From Candidatus Kapaibacterium sp. (GTDB lineage Bacteria > Bacteroidota > Ignavibacteria > Kapaibacteriales > UBA2268), in contig JAPLFL010000105.1 of the NCBI GenBank assembly GCA_026390695.1, forward strand, positions 1-58,887: DNA of 58,887 bases. The letters are read 5' to 3'. Below the pieces are notes generated by a model that did no database searches, was not told the origin of the DNA, and saw nothing but the letters and a program-made list of their open reading frames with translations. Positions 47,135 to 56,682 of the stretch are shown here, piece by piece (positions within the stretch are counted from its first letter, which is position 1; every line of letters begins with the position of its first letter). The position numbers were made by a program, and so were the translations under genes.

Positions 47135-48157
47135 ATGGCTAATTTTGGAGATATTTATGAGAATCGTAAAGATTCATTGAAAAAGAAAAAATTTGTTAAA
47201 AGAGTGCTAATCAAAGAAAACGGAAAAACCTCTGCTAATGCTATGGAAGGTAAAGTTATCGCTGCTGAGGGTAAGTATTTTTATATAAAAACCAAAGATG
47301 AAATCGTTTATGAAGGAGAACCGGGCGGAACTTTAATCTCACCTAATCCTAACGCCTCTTTGGTAGCAGTTGGAGACGATGTTTTTTTCAAACCAGTAAC
47401 ACATAAAACAGAGTTTCAAGCTAAAATTTTAAAAATCAAAAAACGGCGCAGCCAACTTGCACGTAGAGCTGTAGGACAGATTCCTTTTGAACATGTTATT
47501 GCGTCAAATATTGAAAATGTTATCATATTTATGTCTGCTGCCGAACCTTTTTATAACAAGAAGTTAATTGATAGACTTATTATTGCCGCAGACCTTGGCG
47601 ATATGAATCCTGTCATTTTTATCAATAAAATCGATTTAATGCCTCGTGATGCTGTTCTTGAAGATTTGAGCGTATATTTTAAGTTAGGCATTCCGTGTAT
47701 ATTGTTCAGTGTTAAAAGTGGAGAAAACTTAGATCAGATGAAAACTTTTCTTCAAGGTAAAAACTCCGTACTTGTCGGCTATTCAGGCGTTGGCAAATCT
47801 ACTCTGATTAATTCAATTATTGGTACCGATTTGCAAAGCACGAGCATTGTTAGTTATCAGACAGGAAAGGGTAAACATACCACCAGTGCTGTTAGGATGT
47901 TTAATATACCTGAAGGTGGAACTTTAATAGATACTCCGGGAATACGTGAATTTGCTCTATGGGGGCTATTACCTGACCAATTAACATTTTTTTTTAAAGA
48001 ATTTGATGAATTATTTCAAAATTGTAAATATAATCCCTGCACCCATACTCACGAACCGGATTGTGCAGTAAAAGCGGCTGTAGATGCAGAAATAATAGAC
48101 TTTGATCGTTATCAAAGCTACTTAAATATTTTAGATTCGTTAATAAATGATAAATAA
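47135..48157 (+). CDS. rsgA: Ribosome small-subunit-dependent GTPase RsgA
   Basis: 340 residues. It is a circularly permuted GTPase: the NKID motif (G4, about 164-167) comes before GYSGVGKS (G1, about 215-222) and DTPG (G3, about 266-269). An OB-fold precedes it. The zinc knuckle C-x4-C-x-H-x5-C is visible (NCKYNPCTHTHEPDC). It helps 30S maturation. The start is uncertain: ATG 47135 and GTG 47126 are in frame and neither has a clear ribosome binding site. The N-terminal basic stretch (about 10-30) is longer than usual. Its stop overlaps the tag start by one base. Confidence 0.95.
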   Translation: MANFGDIYENRKDSLKKKKFVKRVLIKENGKTSANAMEGKVIAAEGKYFYIKTKDEIVYEGEPGGTLISPNPNASLVAVGDDVFFKPVTHKTEFQAKILKIKKRRSQLARRAVGQIPFEHVIASNIENVIIFMSAAEPFYNKKLIDRLIIAADLGDMNPVIFINKIDLMPRDAVLEDLSVYFKLGIPCILFSVKSGENLDQMKTFLQGKNSVLVGYSGVGKSTLINSIIGTDLQSTSIVSYQTGKGKHTTSAVRMFNIPEGGTLIDTPGIREFALWGLLPDQLTFFFKEFDELFQNCKYNPCTHTHEPDCAVKAAVDAEIIDFDRYQSYLNILDSLINDK

Positions 48158-48729
48158 TGGAAATAAAAGGAAAATTAGTGACTCGTTGCTCCTGGTGCTT
48201 AAACTCGGAATTAATGATGGATTATCATGATAATGAATGGGGAGTTCCCGTACATGATGATAGAAAACTTTTCGAATTTATTGTACTCGATGCCTTCCAG
48301 GCTGGCCTTAGCTGGTCAACTATCTTAAATAAGCGGGAAAATTTCCGCTTGGCATTTGATAATTTTGAAGCAGATAAAATAGCGTTATATGATGATATTA
48401 AATTCGATGAATTAGTCAACAATGCCGGAATAATTAGGAACAGAGCCAAGATCAAAGCAACAATTCATAATGCTGGCTTATTTCTGAAAATTAAATCCGA
48501 GTATGATAGTTTTGATACATTCATCTGGAAATTTACCGGATGTAAAACTATTGTTAATCACTGGGCAGAACTGGCTGAAATACCTGCTCGTACTGAAATT
48601 TCCGATGCCATGAGCAAAGAATTAATAAAACATGGATTCAAATTCGTCGGATCAACTATTTGTTATGCATTTATGCAGGCTGCAGGTATGGTGAACGATC
48701 ATATTATATCATGTGATTTCAGGCGATAA
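48157..48729 (+). CDS. tag: DNA-3-methyladenine glycosylase I
   Basis: 190 residues. Tag motifs are clear: C11, H24 (DYHDNEWGVP), H182 and C186 (DHIISC) form the structural zinc site, and FEFIVLDAFQAGLSWSTIL and FRLAFDNFEADKIA are family stretches. It removes 3-methyladenine from DNA. It is translationally coupled to rsgA (TAATG). Its last 21 bases overlap the 3' end of the MqnA-like gene on the other strand. Confidence 0.95.
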   Translation: MEIKGKLVTRCSWCLNSELMMDYHDNEWGVPVHDDRKLFEFIVLDAFQAGLSWSTILNKRENFRLAFDNFEADKIALYDDIKFDELVNNAGIIRNRAKIKATIHNAGLFLKIKSEYDSFDTFIWKFTGCKTIVNHWAELAEIPARTEISDAMSKELIKHGFKFVGSTICYAFMQAAGMVNDHIISCDFRR

Positions 48730-49512
48730 TAAAGACTCATCATACTCTCCTAAAACCTTAACTGCAGCCAGTTCAGGGATTAATTGCTGCAAAAAAAGGA
48801 ACTCAAGAGTTGTTTCAAGAGCTTCTTTAAATTCATCATCAAAATACCACTTTAACTTCCCGACTCTTGGCTCTACATCATCTGCCACGAGCTCTTCTTC
48901 AATAATTTCAACTTCTTTGGGCTGATCTTTTCTAAATAATTGATGTACAATCTGCACTATTTCTTCGGGTGGTTCTTCGTTTCTTATAACCCAAAAAGCC
49001 AGTGGTAGCGGATATTCATAGCTCATATACCATTCTTCGGAAATATCAAGAGTCACATCATCAGGGGCGCCATTTTCATAACTAAAAGCACAATCGGCAA
49101 GCTTCACAAGCTCATCGGGACTGCCTTTAACTTTGATAATCGCAGGATACTGACCATAAGTTTCGGCTAATATCAGGGCAGCAATTTTAGATAAAAAATC
49201 ATCAGGATTTATTGTTGCAAGACTTTTTATATCTTTAAGATTTCTATTAAAAAAAAGTGTCCCAATTTGTGTGTATGAATAGGAAGAAAGCGCTGGTCCG
49301 GGTATAATCCTGTAATCAGCATTTATTACACCTTGTCCGTAAGACCAAGGTGTCATCAAAGCACAATCCAACCGATTTGCAAGCATCAGCTCTGATATTC
49401 GAGCTTCAGGTAGTATATATATTTCAATTGGAAATTCCAATTTTAATTCATCAAAGCGACTGTAGAATGGCTCATACAGCTTACTATTGGGTAAGGCTAT
49501 TTTTATTTTCAT
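48709..49512 (-). CDS. MqnA/MqnD-like periplasmic-binding-fold protein (possible futalosine-pathway enzyme)
   Basis: 267 residues. The order of segments follows MqnA (chorismate dehydratase): LDCALMTPWSYGQ, RIIPGPALSSYSYTQIGTLF, and LDISEEWYMSYEYPLPLAFW near the lid. The SSRTS substrate-binding stretch of true MqnA is replaced by NPDDFLSK, so the active site may differ. The last 70 residues are acidic and unlike MqnA. It may serve menaquinone synthesis or be a paralogue with another role; no other mqn gene is in the window. It overlaps the trmH-like gene by four bases (ATGA) and tag by 21 bases, convergently. Confidence 0.6.
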   Translation of the reverse strand: MKIKIALPNSKLYEPFYSRFDELKLEFPIEIYILPEARISELMLANRLDCALMTPWSYGQGVINADYRIIPGPALSSYSYTQIGTLFFNRNLKDIKSLATINPDDFLSKIAALILAETYGQYPAIIKVKGSPDELVKLADCAFSYENGAPDDVTLDISEEWYMSYEYPLPLAFWVIRNEEPPEEIVQIVHQLFRKDQPKEVEIIEEELVADDVEPRVGKLKWYFDDEFKEALETTLEFLFLQQLIPELAAVKVLGEYDESLLSPEIT

Positions 49513-50057
49513 TTTATATTCTTAAATTTATTAAATATTCTAATTGATTCGTAAGTTGCTATCCCGACTGCTACGGCTACATTCAATGAATGTTTCACAC
49601 CATACATAGGAATCTCTATTGAAAAATCACATAGTGAAAGAATCTCATCATCAATACCGGTTAGTTCATTTCCGAATATTAAAGCACAAGGATAATCTTC
49701 ACTTCTAAGCTGATTGTACTTTTTTAAATTATCAGTTATTTCTACAGCAATAATTTTATTTCCTTTATTTTTTAAATATGGTATTGCTTCTATTGTTGAT
49801 TGGAAATAAGTCCATGGAACAGTATCAACGGCTCCAAGTGCGGTTTTCTCAATTTCCTTACGTGGCGGAAAAGGAGTGAATCCACATAATAATAGTTCTG
49901 AAACTAAGGCTGAGTCACATGTACGGAAAATCGAACCTACATTATATAAGCTGCGAATATTATCGAGTACAACGGTTACAGGATGCCGCCAGACCTCTTT
50001 ACTCTCATCTATTGTAAGTCTTTTTTGAAGAATTTCGCCGTGTAATAATTTTCTCAT
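49509..50057 (-). CDS. TrmH/SpoU-family RNA 2'-O-methyltransferase
   Basis: 182 residues. The three SPOUT knot motifs are clear: VVLDNIRSLYNVGSIFRTCD (1), ALIFGNELTGI (2) and IPMYGVKHSLNVAVAVGI (3). It uses SAM to methylate a ribose in tRNA or rRNA; the target nucleotide cannot be told. It is the short form without an extra N-terminal domain. It is the first gene of a pair with the MqnA-like gene (ATGA overlap). Confidence 0.92.
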   Translation of the reverse strand: MRKLLHGEILQKRLTIDESKEVWRHPVTVVLDNIRSLYNVGSIFRTCDSALVSELLLCGFTPFPPRKEIEKTALGAVDTVPWTYFQSTIEAIPYLKNKGNKIIAVEITDNLKKYNQLRSEDYPCALIFGNELTGIDDEILSLCDFSIEIPMYGVKHSLNVAVAVGIATYESIRIFNKFKNIK

Positions 50058-50237
50058 GTAACTTTTATTGTTTATTTGTGTTTAATATGTATATGGTTTG
50101 ATAATTTTCAAATTGTAATATTTGTTTTTTATTCATTAATATTATCATAGGTTAAGCGTCAATATAATTAATAATAAATTTAATGTTTTGAATTTCTTAT
50201 TCAAAATTATTAGATTTAAAGAATATATGAGGCATTT

Positions 50238-53210
50238 ATGACGAAATCTTTTTATAAATATATTTTTCTTCTTTTATTTTCATTATGTTTTATTTTGAAT
50301 TTTGCATTTGCAAAAGTTCACAGAGATAATAAGGGAACTGACTTCTGGATGACGTTTCCGCCGAATTACCATAATTCATCAGGAAACGAAACCGATACTC
50401 TTTACCTGTATATTGCTTCTTCAAACTTCGCAAATGTCAAAATTACTTATGCAAATATTTTAGGAAAAAGAGATTCAATACAATTCCAAGTGACCGACAC
50501 AAATCAAGTTTATTTATTTGATTTCGATTATCGCAAGTATGAATTAACTTCCTTTATGAATAGTAACGGATTAATTTCTAATAATGATAATGAAAAGATA
50601 TCAAAGAAATCCTTCCATATAACTTCCGATCAAGAAATCGTTTTATTTGCCCACAGTCAAGCTAATTATACAAGTGACGGGTCTGTTATCTTACCAACCA
50701 AAGCCATTGCAAATGAATATTATATCCTTGCTTGGCCTTGTGATGGTGCCGGCTCCAACTTTGGACTGGACGAAAGATGGTCAACCCCATCACAATTCGC
50801 TATAGTAGCAACCGAAGATAGTACACTCGTTAGAATATTTCCAAGTTGTGCAACTAAGAATTTCGGGATAAATAGGCAAGATGTACTACTCAAAACCGGT
50901 GAAGTTTATCTTGTTCAGGCAAATATTGATGTCAATCATTTAAATAACGATTTAACCGGAACAAGAATTTCATCATCAAAGCCAATAGCGGTGTTTGCTG
51001 GACAACAAAGAACAGTTGTACCTATAATGGATGTTTTATCTTCAAGAGACTTTTTATTTGAACAGATTTTCCCGATTAATACATGGGGAAGGAATGCCTT
51101 TCTCCTCCCCTATCCTCACATTCAAGGCGAATCAAACATTTCTTATGATGTATTTAGAATTTTAGCTGCATACGATAGCACTTTAATTTATATCGATTCT
51201 GTTTTTGTTAAACGGCTGAATGAAGGTGAGTTTTATCAGGATTCTCTTGTTCGTACAGCTTTTGTACAATCAAATTACCCTGTTCTGGTCGGTCAATACA
51301 GAAAAACTTCGCAGGATACTGCAAACGATAATATGTATCCTTACCCTGACAGCGATCCTTTCTTTACACTAATACCACCTCGAGAGCAATTTTTAAATGC
51401 TTATACCGTGTTTAATATTCAGGCTTATGAAGGTGGAACGGCTATTTACAATTTTCAATATTTATCTATTGTTTGTCCCCAAAAGGGATGTTCTTATATC
51501 AAACTTGATGGTAATCTGATTGATTTAACAAAGTTTAAAAAAGTTGGCAAATCAGATTATATGTATTATAACCTCAGAGTCAATGACAGGGTACACCGAT
51601 TAGAAAGCGATACTACTTTCGGTCTGTATGTTTTTGGTTACGGCAATGCCAATTCTTATGGATATGTCGGTGGAATGAATTTCGATCCTTATGATTATGT
51701 CCCTCCCAGAGTAACTACAACCAGTTCATGTGATACGATGAAGGTAGTAGTTGCCGATTCGATTTTTGCAGATACTTTTTTAAGAAAAGTCTATGTTCCT
51801 GATACATCGAAAATTAATGTAGCTGTCCAATTCGGAGCATATTCACCAAGTCATAAATCAATTGGTTTCGAGGTATCGCTTATAGATAAATATCAGGATG
51901 GACATTATACTGTGTTAGCTATTGATTCATCTTCTAATCAAACTGAGAGAACTTATGATATTCCCGGTTTCACTGTCCGAACATTATCTCAAATAGGGCC
52001 GTCAATACCTGCTATTGATACTTCATGCCTTGCACTCAGACCTATTTGTTTCAATGTTATTCTAACAAACTATGGGAAATTTAATCAAGATATATCTAAT
52101 ATTTTTCATAAAGATACAACTTCTTATTTTACAGTTACAGGATCTGGCAAAACAGTACTGAAGCCAGGTGAAATCGAAATTTTACAAATCTGTTTTACAG
52201 GCAAGCATGTAGGATTATTTTTTGATACTTTACTTATTAATAGCAAATGTCTAAGCAGAACATTATTTTATTTCTCAATAAATGTAACAGGTGATATAAA
52301 TAAACCAAAAATCGAATCACAGGAAGATCAATGCTCAAATAGTTACAAATTAAAGATAACCGATATTCTTTCAACTGATTATGGAATCGCCAGTATTGAC
52401 ACAATCGTTTTAAAGAATATTTTTATCGATCGACGTGACAGTCTGCCTTTTTCATCCTATTTCCAGTTTAAAATCATTGATCTGAAGCAAGACGCAGAAA
52501 TGTATATTAAAGTAAGCGACTCTGTTGGCAACGTGAATGAATATCATAAAATAATTCCTGGATTTACTCTCGAAATTAACGGATCAAGAAATGATAATTT
52601 TAAATTTATTTATAAAGATGTTCCGATTGGTAGCTATTCTTTGGATACAATCAAATTAAAAAATTACGGTAATTTTGAAATTGAATATAAAGATATTCCT
52701 TTAATTCATAATTTATTTTTCTCTATACCTCAATCTCAATTTCCTATTGTACTTTCTCCTCAAAGTGAAAAATCTCTCGAAGTCCTGTTCCATCCTTTAT
52801 GGGCAGATACTATTCCGGTCAGAGATACGGTTATTCTAACAATGGCATGTCTCGAAAAAAATATTGTACTCGAAGGAACATCAATACCTGTCTCTCATGT
52901 TGGAGATGGTACATGTGAGATTCCAGCTAATTTCAATACCATAGCATTATCAAACCGGATATACATTGAACAAATTTCATGGCAAAGTGATTATGTTTAT
53001 AATTTTTCAATTATATCCAGTCAGATACAAGCTATATCAGTTTCTGTATTTGACATTTTCGCTAATAGAATATTGTCAGAAAAGTACGATATTACCAAGG
53101 GAAGAAGCATATTGAAAATTCCGATTAACGAAATGGAATCAGGAGTGTATGTCCTAAAATGTGAAACAATAAACCAATCAATATCAAAATCATTTATTAT
53201 AATTAAATAA
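50238..53210 (+). CDS. Secreted IgGFc-binding-like protein with choice-of-anchor modules and T9SS sorting domain
   Basis: 990 residues. Signal peptide 1 to about 25, then a large N-terminal domain (about 30-490) with the KGTDFWMTFPPNYH start and SQANYTSDGSVILPT, typical of the IgGFc-binding N-terminal family. The central part has two ASPM-SPD-2-Hydin-like beta domains (PGEIEILQICF and SPQSEKSLEVLF mark them). The C-terminal 85 residues are a T9SS domain, though the usual PNP motif is not obvious. GAGG at 50229-50232 precedes the ATG by five bases; TTTG 50187 and TAGATTTA 50211, 20 bases apart, may be the promoter. Binding partner unknown. Confidence 0.75.
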   Translation: MTKSFYKYIFLLLFSLCFILNFAFAKVHRDNKGTDFWMTFPPNYHNSSGNETDTLYLYIASSNFANVKITYANILGKRDSIQFQVTDTNQVYLFDFDYRKYELTSFMNSNGLISNNDNEKISKKSFHITSDQEIVLFAHSQANYTSDGSVILPTKAIANEYYILAWPCDGAGSNFGLDERWSTPSQFAIVATEDSTLVRIFPSCATKNFGINRQDVLLKTGEVYLVQANIDVNHLNNDLTGTRISSSKPIAVFAGQQRTVVPIMDVLSSRDFLFEQIFPINTWGRNAFLLPYPHIQGESNISYDVFRILAAYDSTLIYIDSVFVKRLNEGEFYQDSLVRTAFVQSNYPVLVGQYRKTSQDTANDNMYPYPDSDPFFTLIPPREQFLNAYTVFNIQAYEGGTAIYNFQYLSIVCPQKGCSYIKLDGNLIDLTKFKKVGKSDYMYYNLRVNDRVHRLESDTTFGLYVFGYGNANSYGYVGGMNFDPYDYVPPRVTTTSSCDTMKVVVADSIFADTFLRKVYVPDTSKINVAVQFGAYSPSHKSIGFEVSLIDKYQDGHYTVLAIDSSSNQTERTYDIPGFTVRTLSQIGPSIPAIDTSCLALRPICFNVILTNYGKFNQDISNIFHKDTTSYFTVTGSGKTVLKPGEIEILQICFTGKHVGLFFDTLLINSKCLSRTLFYFSINVTGDINKPKIESQEDQCSNSYKLKITDILSTDYGIASIDTIVLKNIFIDRRDSLPFSSYFQFKIIDLKQDAEMYIKVSDSVGNVNEYHKIIPGFTLEINGSRNDNFKFIYKDVPIGSYSLDTIKLKNYGNFEIEYKDIPLIHNLFFSIPQSQFPIVLSPQSEKSLEVLFHPLWADTIPVRDTVILTMACLEKNIVLEGTSIPVSHVGDGTCEIPANFNTIALSNRIYIEQISWQSDYVYNFSIISSQIQAISVSVFDIFANRILSEKYDITKGRSILKIPINEMESGVYVLKCETINQSISKSFIIIK

Positions 53211-53211
53211 A

Positions 53212-56190
53212 ATGAAAAATATATATAAAATTCGGCATGTCACTGTTATAGTGGCAATTTTCCTTTTTTTTACAATCCAAGGGAACAGTCAGCAATTTAT
53301 TTACGACAGCAAAGGCACAGATTTTTGGCTTGCTTATATGCCGAATTATCATATTGCATCCAGCCCAAGTGATTTTATATATATTTTCATAACTTGTGAT
53401 AAACCTACAAAAGGAACTATTGAATTATTTCGCGATAACGGAACAAGCATAAAAACAAATTTTACTATTTCTGATCCAAAAAAAATGTACGTTTTTGTTG
53501 ATAATTTTATTAATTACGAAATTATAGGATTTAATGATCCTTTAAATAGTAGATATTACATGACTACCAATAACGAATGTCAAACAGAAAAAGTTGTAAA
53601 AAAATCCGTTCATATTACAGCAGATGATGAAGTAATGGTCTATTCACAGAGTCAAGCAAGAACAACCAGCGACGCATTTCTGGTGCTTCCAACTGATGTT
53701 TTGAGTACAGATTATTATGTTTTATCTTACAATAGCGATGGCCATGGTACTCAAAATTCATCAAGTACTCCTTCACAATTTGTCATAGTTGCCACTGAAG
53801 ATAATACAAATGTGACCATTTATCCAAGTTGCAGTACTTTCCGTTATGGTCTATCACTCAAAAATATCAATATGAATAAAGGGGATGTCTATTTAGTTCA
53901 GGCTTTAATAGATAATATTGATAACAATCGTGATCTTACCGGATCCAGAGTCACTTCGTCTTCGCCCGTAGCAGTTTTCTCAGGTCATCAAAGAGCTACA
54001 ATTCCAGTTTTTAATAACGGGTCACAACCGTCACGTGATTGCCTGATTGAGCAGTTACCTCCTACAATAACATGGGGGAAAAACGCATTTCTAACTCCTT
54101 TTGCACAATCAAAAAATGAAGTTAAAAGTTACACAGACCTTTATAGAATCATAGCTTGTATAGATAATACGAAAATATATATTGATTCAGTGTTAGTACA
54201 AACACTAAATGCAGGAAAATTTATTGAAGGTAAGTTAGATGCACCTCACAGCGTTTATTCGAATAAAGCTATATTAGTTGGACAATACAAGAAAACCGCC
54301 GACTTCGGTGGTGGAGCAAGTAAATTTGGCGATCCGTTTTTCTCTATTTCTCCTCCGCGTGAGCAATTCATGAATTTTTACCGAATAATCAATACTCAGA
54401 CTCAAGAAAACGGAGGAAATATTTATCAGGAGCAATACATCCAGATTGTTATTCATCAGGACCATACTTCATCCTTAATGTTCGATGGCAGCGGAGTTGC
54501 AGCAAAATATCTTCCTATTCCCAAATCTCCTTATGTTTATGTAAACATTACTTCAAAAGATGGTGTCCATGAAATTACAGCAGACACCAGCTTCGGGATA
54601 TGTGTTTATGGTTTTGGCAATGCAAATTCTTATGGTTATATCGGTGGAATGAGTTTCACTCCAATCAATTTCCCAAAACCTGAAATTGCAAAGATAATAA
54701 ATTGTGATTCTGTTTCTGGAACAATAATCGATTCTTCAAGATTCTTGGGTCGTGTTTTTAATATCAGCATTCCTGATACATTTAAAACAAATATAAATGT
54801 TCAGATTGATAAATTCAATGCCAATTCAGAATATGTTCAGTTTCATGCTCAGTTAATTGATAAGTTGAAGGACGGAAAATTTGTGATTTTTAATAGTCTA
54901 ACTGTTAAATTGTCAACTGCTGATACTATTTCAATTCCGGGATTTACCGTTAATTCAACAATTGGAATTCAACAAAATGCTCTCCCGTTTATTGATACAA
55001 CTATCATTCCTCACAGGACTATATGCTTACCTATTATTCTTTATAATTATGGGAACTTTAATCAAACAATCAGTTCCTTACACCTAAAAGGAAATAATCC
55101 TGAGATAAGTTTATCAAAAAGTCCACCACTGACAATTGCTCCAGGACAATCCGATACTCTCCTTGTGTGTTACTACAGTCAAAATGCCGGTACTATTGAC
55201 GATAGTATAGTTATTGGCAACCAATGCCTTGAACGTGACATTTATACCTTGAAATTCAGTTCCAAACCTGATACAACACCACCATCAATCAGTTCGGTCG
55301 AAAAGAATTGTCCTGCTGAGATAAATTTAACAATGCAAGAATCTTCAAAAGGTGATCTCGGAATCATGAAAATTGATTCCTTGTTCAGACGTAATTTTGA
55401 CATGAAAGAAACATATTTTTATCCGAAACAAATACTGTTAAACCTGAAAGTAATTGATCCTTATCAAGATGCTTATTTCTATTTAAGTATCGAGGATTCT
55501 GCAGGAAACAGAAGCATTTACAAAAAATCTATTCCCGGTTTCACATTAGCAGCTCCTGAATCTGCACCCGAAGATTATACACGAGACTTTGGAAAAGTCG
55601 CGATTGGTTCTTTTGTCTTAGATACTATTTCACTTTCCAATTATGGTGATTTTAACTTAAAATTCGATGATATATATCTCAAAAAAAATACAATCTTTTC
55701 CATTCCACCGGCACAGTTCCCATTCATCGTAGAAAGCGGAAAAACAAATAATCTGATAATTGGTGCTCAGTCATTAATTGCTCAAAATGATGTATATCGG
55801 GATACTTTGATCATTGGGTTTAACTGCCTAACCAAAGAAATACCTCTAAAACTTCAGTCAGAGCCAATGCAGGTGCAGCATTACGGGCAATGTGATTTAC
55901 CTGTTGTTTTTTATATATCTGAATTTCCAAATGGAATGATTTTTCAAGATCAGAGCATCAGTCCGGCAATTGTTGCTTTAAACTTTATAATTTATTCAAA
56001 GGAAGCAACCAATACTGATTTTATTATTTATGATTTATTAGGCAATAAAATATTAAGTGATGAATTTAATATTGATGCAGGTACTAATCAGCGATCAATT
56101 AATATATCTTCAATTCCATCAGGAATTTATACTTATCAATTTAAATCTAACGGAAATATATTCTCTAAGAATTTTATAAAACAGAAGTAA
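53212..56190 (+). CDS. Secreted IgGFc-binding-like protein, tandem paralogue
   Basis: 992 residues with the same layout as the upstream gene: signal peptide (about 1-27), IgGFc-like domain beginning SKGTDFWLAYMPNYH, shared FGNANSYGYIGGMSF motif, two Hydin-like beta domains (GQSDTLLVCYYSQNAG) and a T9SS tail (GIYTYQFKSNG). It starts one base after the upstream stop, so they are cotranscribed. Sequence divergence is clear along the whole length, so this is an older duplication than that of the ASST pair. The two products may act together as a surface pair. Confidence 0.75.
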   Translation: MKNIYKIRHVTVIVAIFLFFTIQGNSQQFIYDSKGTDFWLAYMPNYHIASSPSDFIYIFITCDKPTKGTIELFRDNGTSIKTNFTISDPKKMYVFVDNFINYEIIGFNDPLNSRYYMTTNNECQTEKVVKKSVHITADDEVMVYSQSQARTTSDAFLVLPTDVLSTDYYVLSYNSDGHGTQNSSSTPSQFVIVATEDNTNVTIYPSCSTFRYGLSLKNINMNKGDVYLVQALIDNIDNNRDLTGSRVTSSSPVAVFSGHQRATIPVFNNGSQPSRDCLIEQLPPTITWGKNAFLTPFAQSKNEVKSYTDLYRIIACIDNTKIYIDSVLVQTLNAGKFIEGKLDAPHSVYSNKAILVGQYKKTADFGGGASKFGDPFFSISPPREQFMNFYRIINTQTQENGGNIYQEQYIQIVIHQDHTSSLMFDGSGVAAKYLPIPKSPYVYVNITSKDGVHEITADTSFGICVYGFGNANSYGYIGGMSFTPINFPKPEIAKIINCDSVSGTIIDSSRFLGRVFNISIPDTFKTNINVQIDKFNANSEYVQFHAQLIDKLKDGKFVIFNSLTVKLSTADTISIPGFTVNSTIGIQQNALPFIDTTIIPHRTICLPIILYNYGNFNQTISSLHLKGNNPEISLSKSPPLTIAPGQSDTLLVCYYSQNAGTIDDSIVIGNQCLERDIYTLKFSSKPDTTPPSISSVEKNCPAEINLTMQESSKGDLGIMKIDSLFRRNFDMKETYFYPKQILLNLKVIDPYQDAYFYLSIEDSAGNRSIYKKSIPGFTLAAPESAPEDYTRDFGKVAIGSFVLDTISLSNYGDFNLKFDDIYLKKNTIFSIPPAQFPFIVESGKTNNLIIGAQSLIAQNDVYRDTLIIGFNCLTKEIPLKLQSEPMQVQHYGQCDLPVVFYISEFPNGMIFQDQSISPAIVALNFIIYSKEATNTDFIIYDLLGNKILSDEFNIDAGTNQRSINISSIPSGIYTYQFKSNGNIFSKNFIKQK

Positions 56191-56297
56191 GAAGTAATTT
56201 TTTGCAATACTAATATTAATCTATCTTAATGAAGCCGTAGCTATGTAAAAAAGAATTTACTTGATGAAGTATCAAAAGCATTATCAGTCATGGTTTT

Positions 56298-56323
56298 GTC
56301 ATTCTGAGCGAAACGAAGAATCC
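56298..56323. repeat. REP-like intergenic motif
   Basis: GTCATTCTGAGCGAAACGAAGAATCC, read as two halves GTCATTCTGAGCG and AAACGAAGAATCC, is an imperfect palindrome (ATTCT...AGAAT). Very similar motifs recur between genes in many bacterial genomes. Only one copy is in this window. Confidence 0.5.
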
Positions 56324-56361
56324 TTCCAGCAGCCAAAGAGAGATTCTGTCCTGCCTTTGTA

Positions 56362-56485
56362 ATATCATTTCCTATTTGAAATTAATCGATAAAACAGTCG
56401 AGGACGTCTGTTCTACTATGATTTATAGTAGCTTAGACGTCCTTGTCTGAGCTTGATTTTATTTTTCTGAAATAGGAAATGATAT
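56362..56485. repeat. 124-bp nested palindrome (cruciform-capable, MITE-like)
   Basis: Outer arms are a 16-bp perfect inverted repeat (56362-56377 ATATCATTTCCTATTT with 56470-56485). Inside, AGGACGTCT (56401-56409) pairs with 56435-56443, with further pairing outward (13 of 15). At the centre CTACTAT (56413-56419) pairs with 56425-56431 around GATTT. The whole can fold into one long hairpin. It encodes no protein and could be a small non-autonomous element or a structured RNA. Confidence 0.75.
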
Positions 56486-56682
56486 AACACTGACAAGACG
56501 AGAAAATATACTTGTTTTTATCATTGATTTTTATTTACTATTTTGTAATTCGCAGTATCTGATTTTATGAATTAGGGAAAATGTGTGATGCAGAATAATG
56601 AAGAGGCAGAACTACTGCCAATAAAGAAGGGAATCGAATTATTTATTATATATTCTTTTTATTTATGTTTTGAAAGTGTCCT

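Larger units (their letters stand above)
56191..56682. other. Intergenic region with repeats upstream of the WD40-like genes
   Basis: Holds a REP-like motif (56298-56323) and a large nested palindrome (56362-56485), listed separately. A 32-codon frame at 56588-56686 ends in an ATGA overlap with the next start, but has no family resemblance or good ribosome binding site; I do not count it as a gene. Confidence 0.6.
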
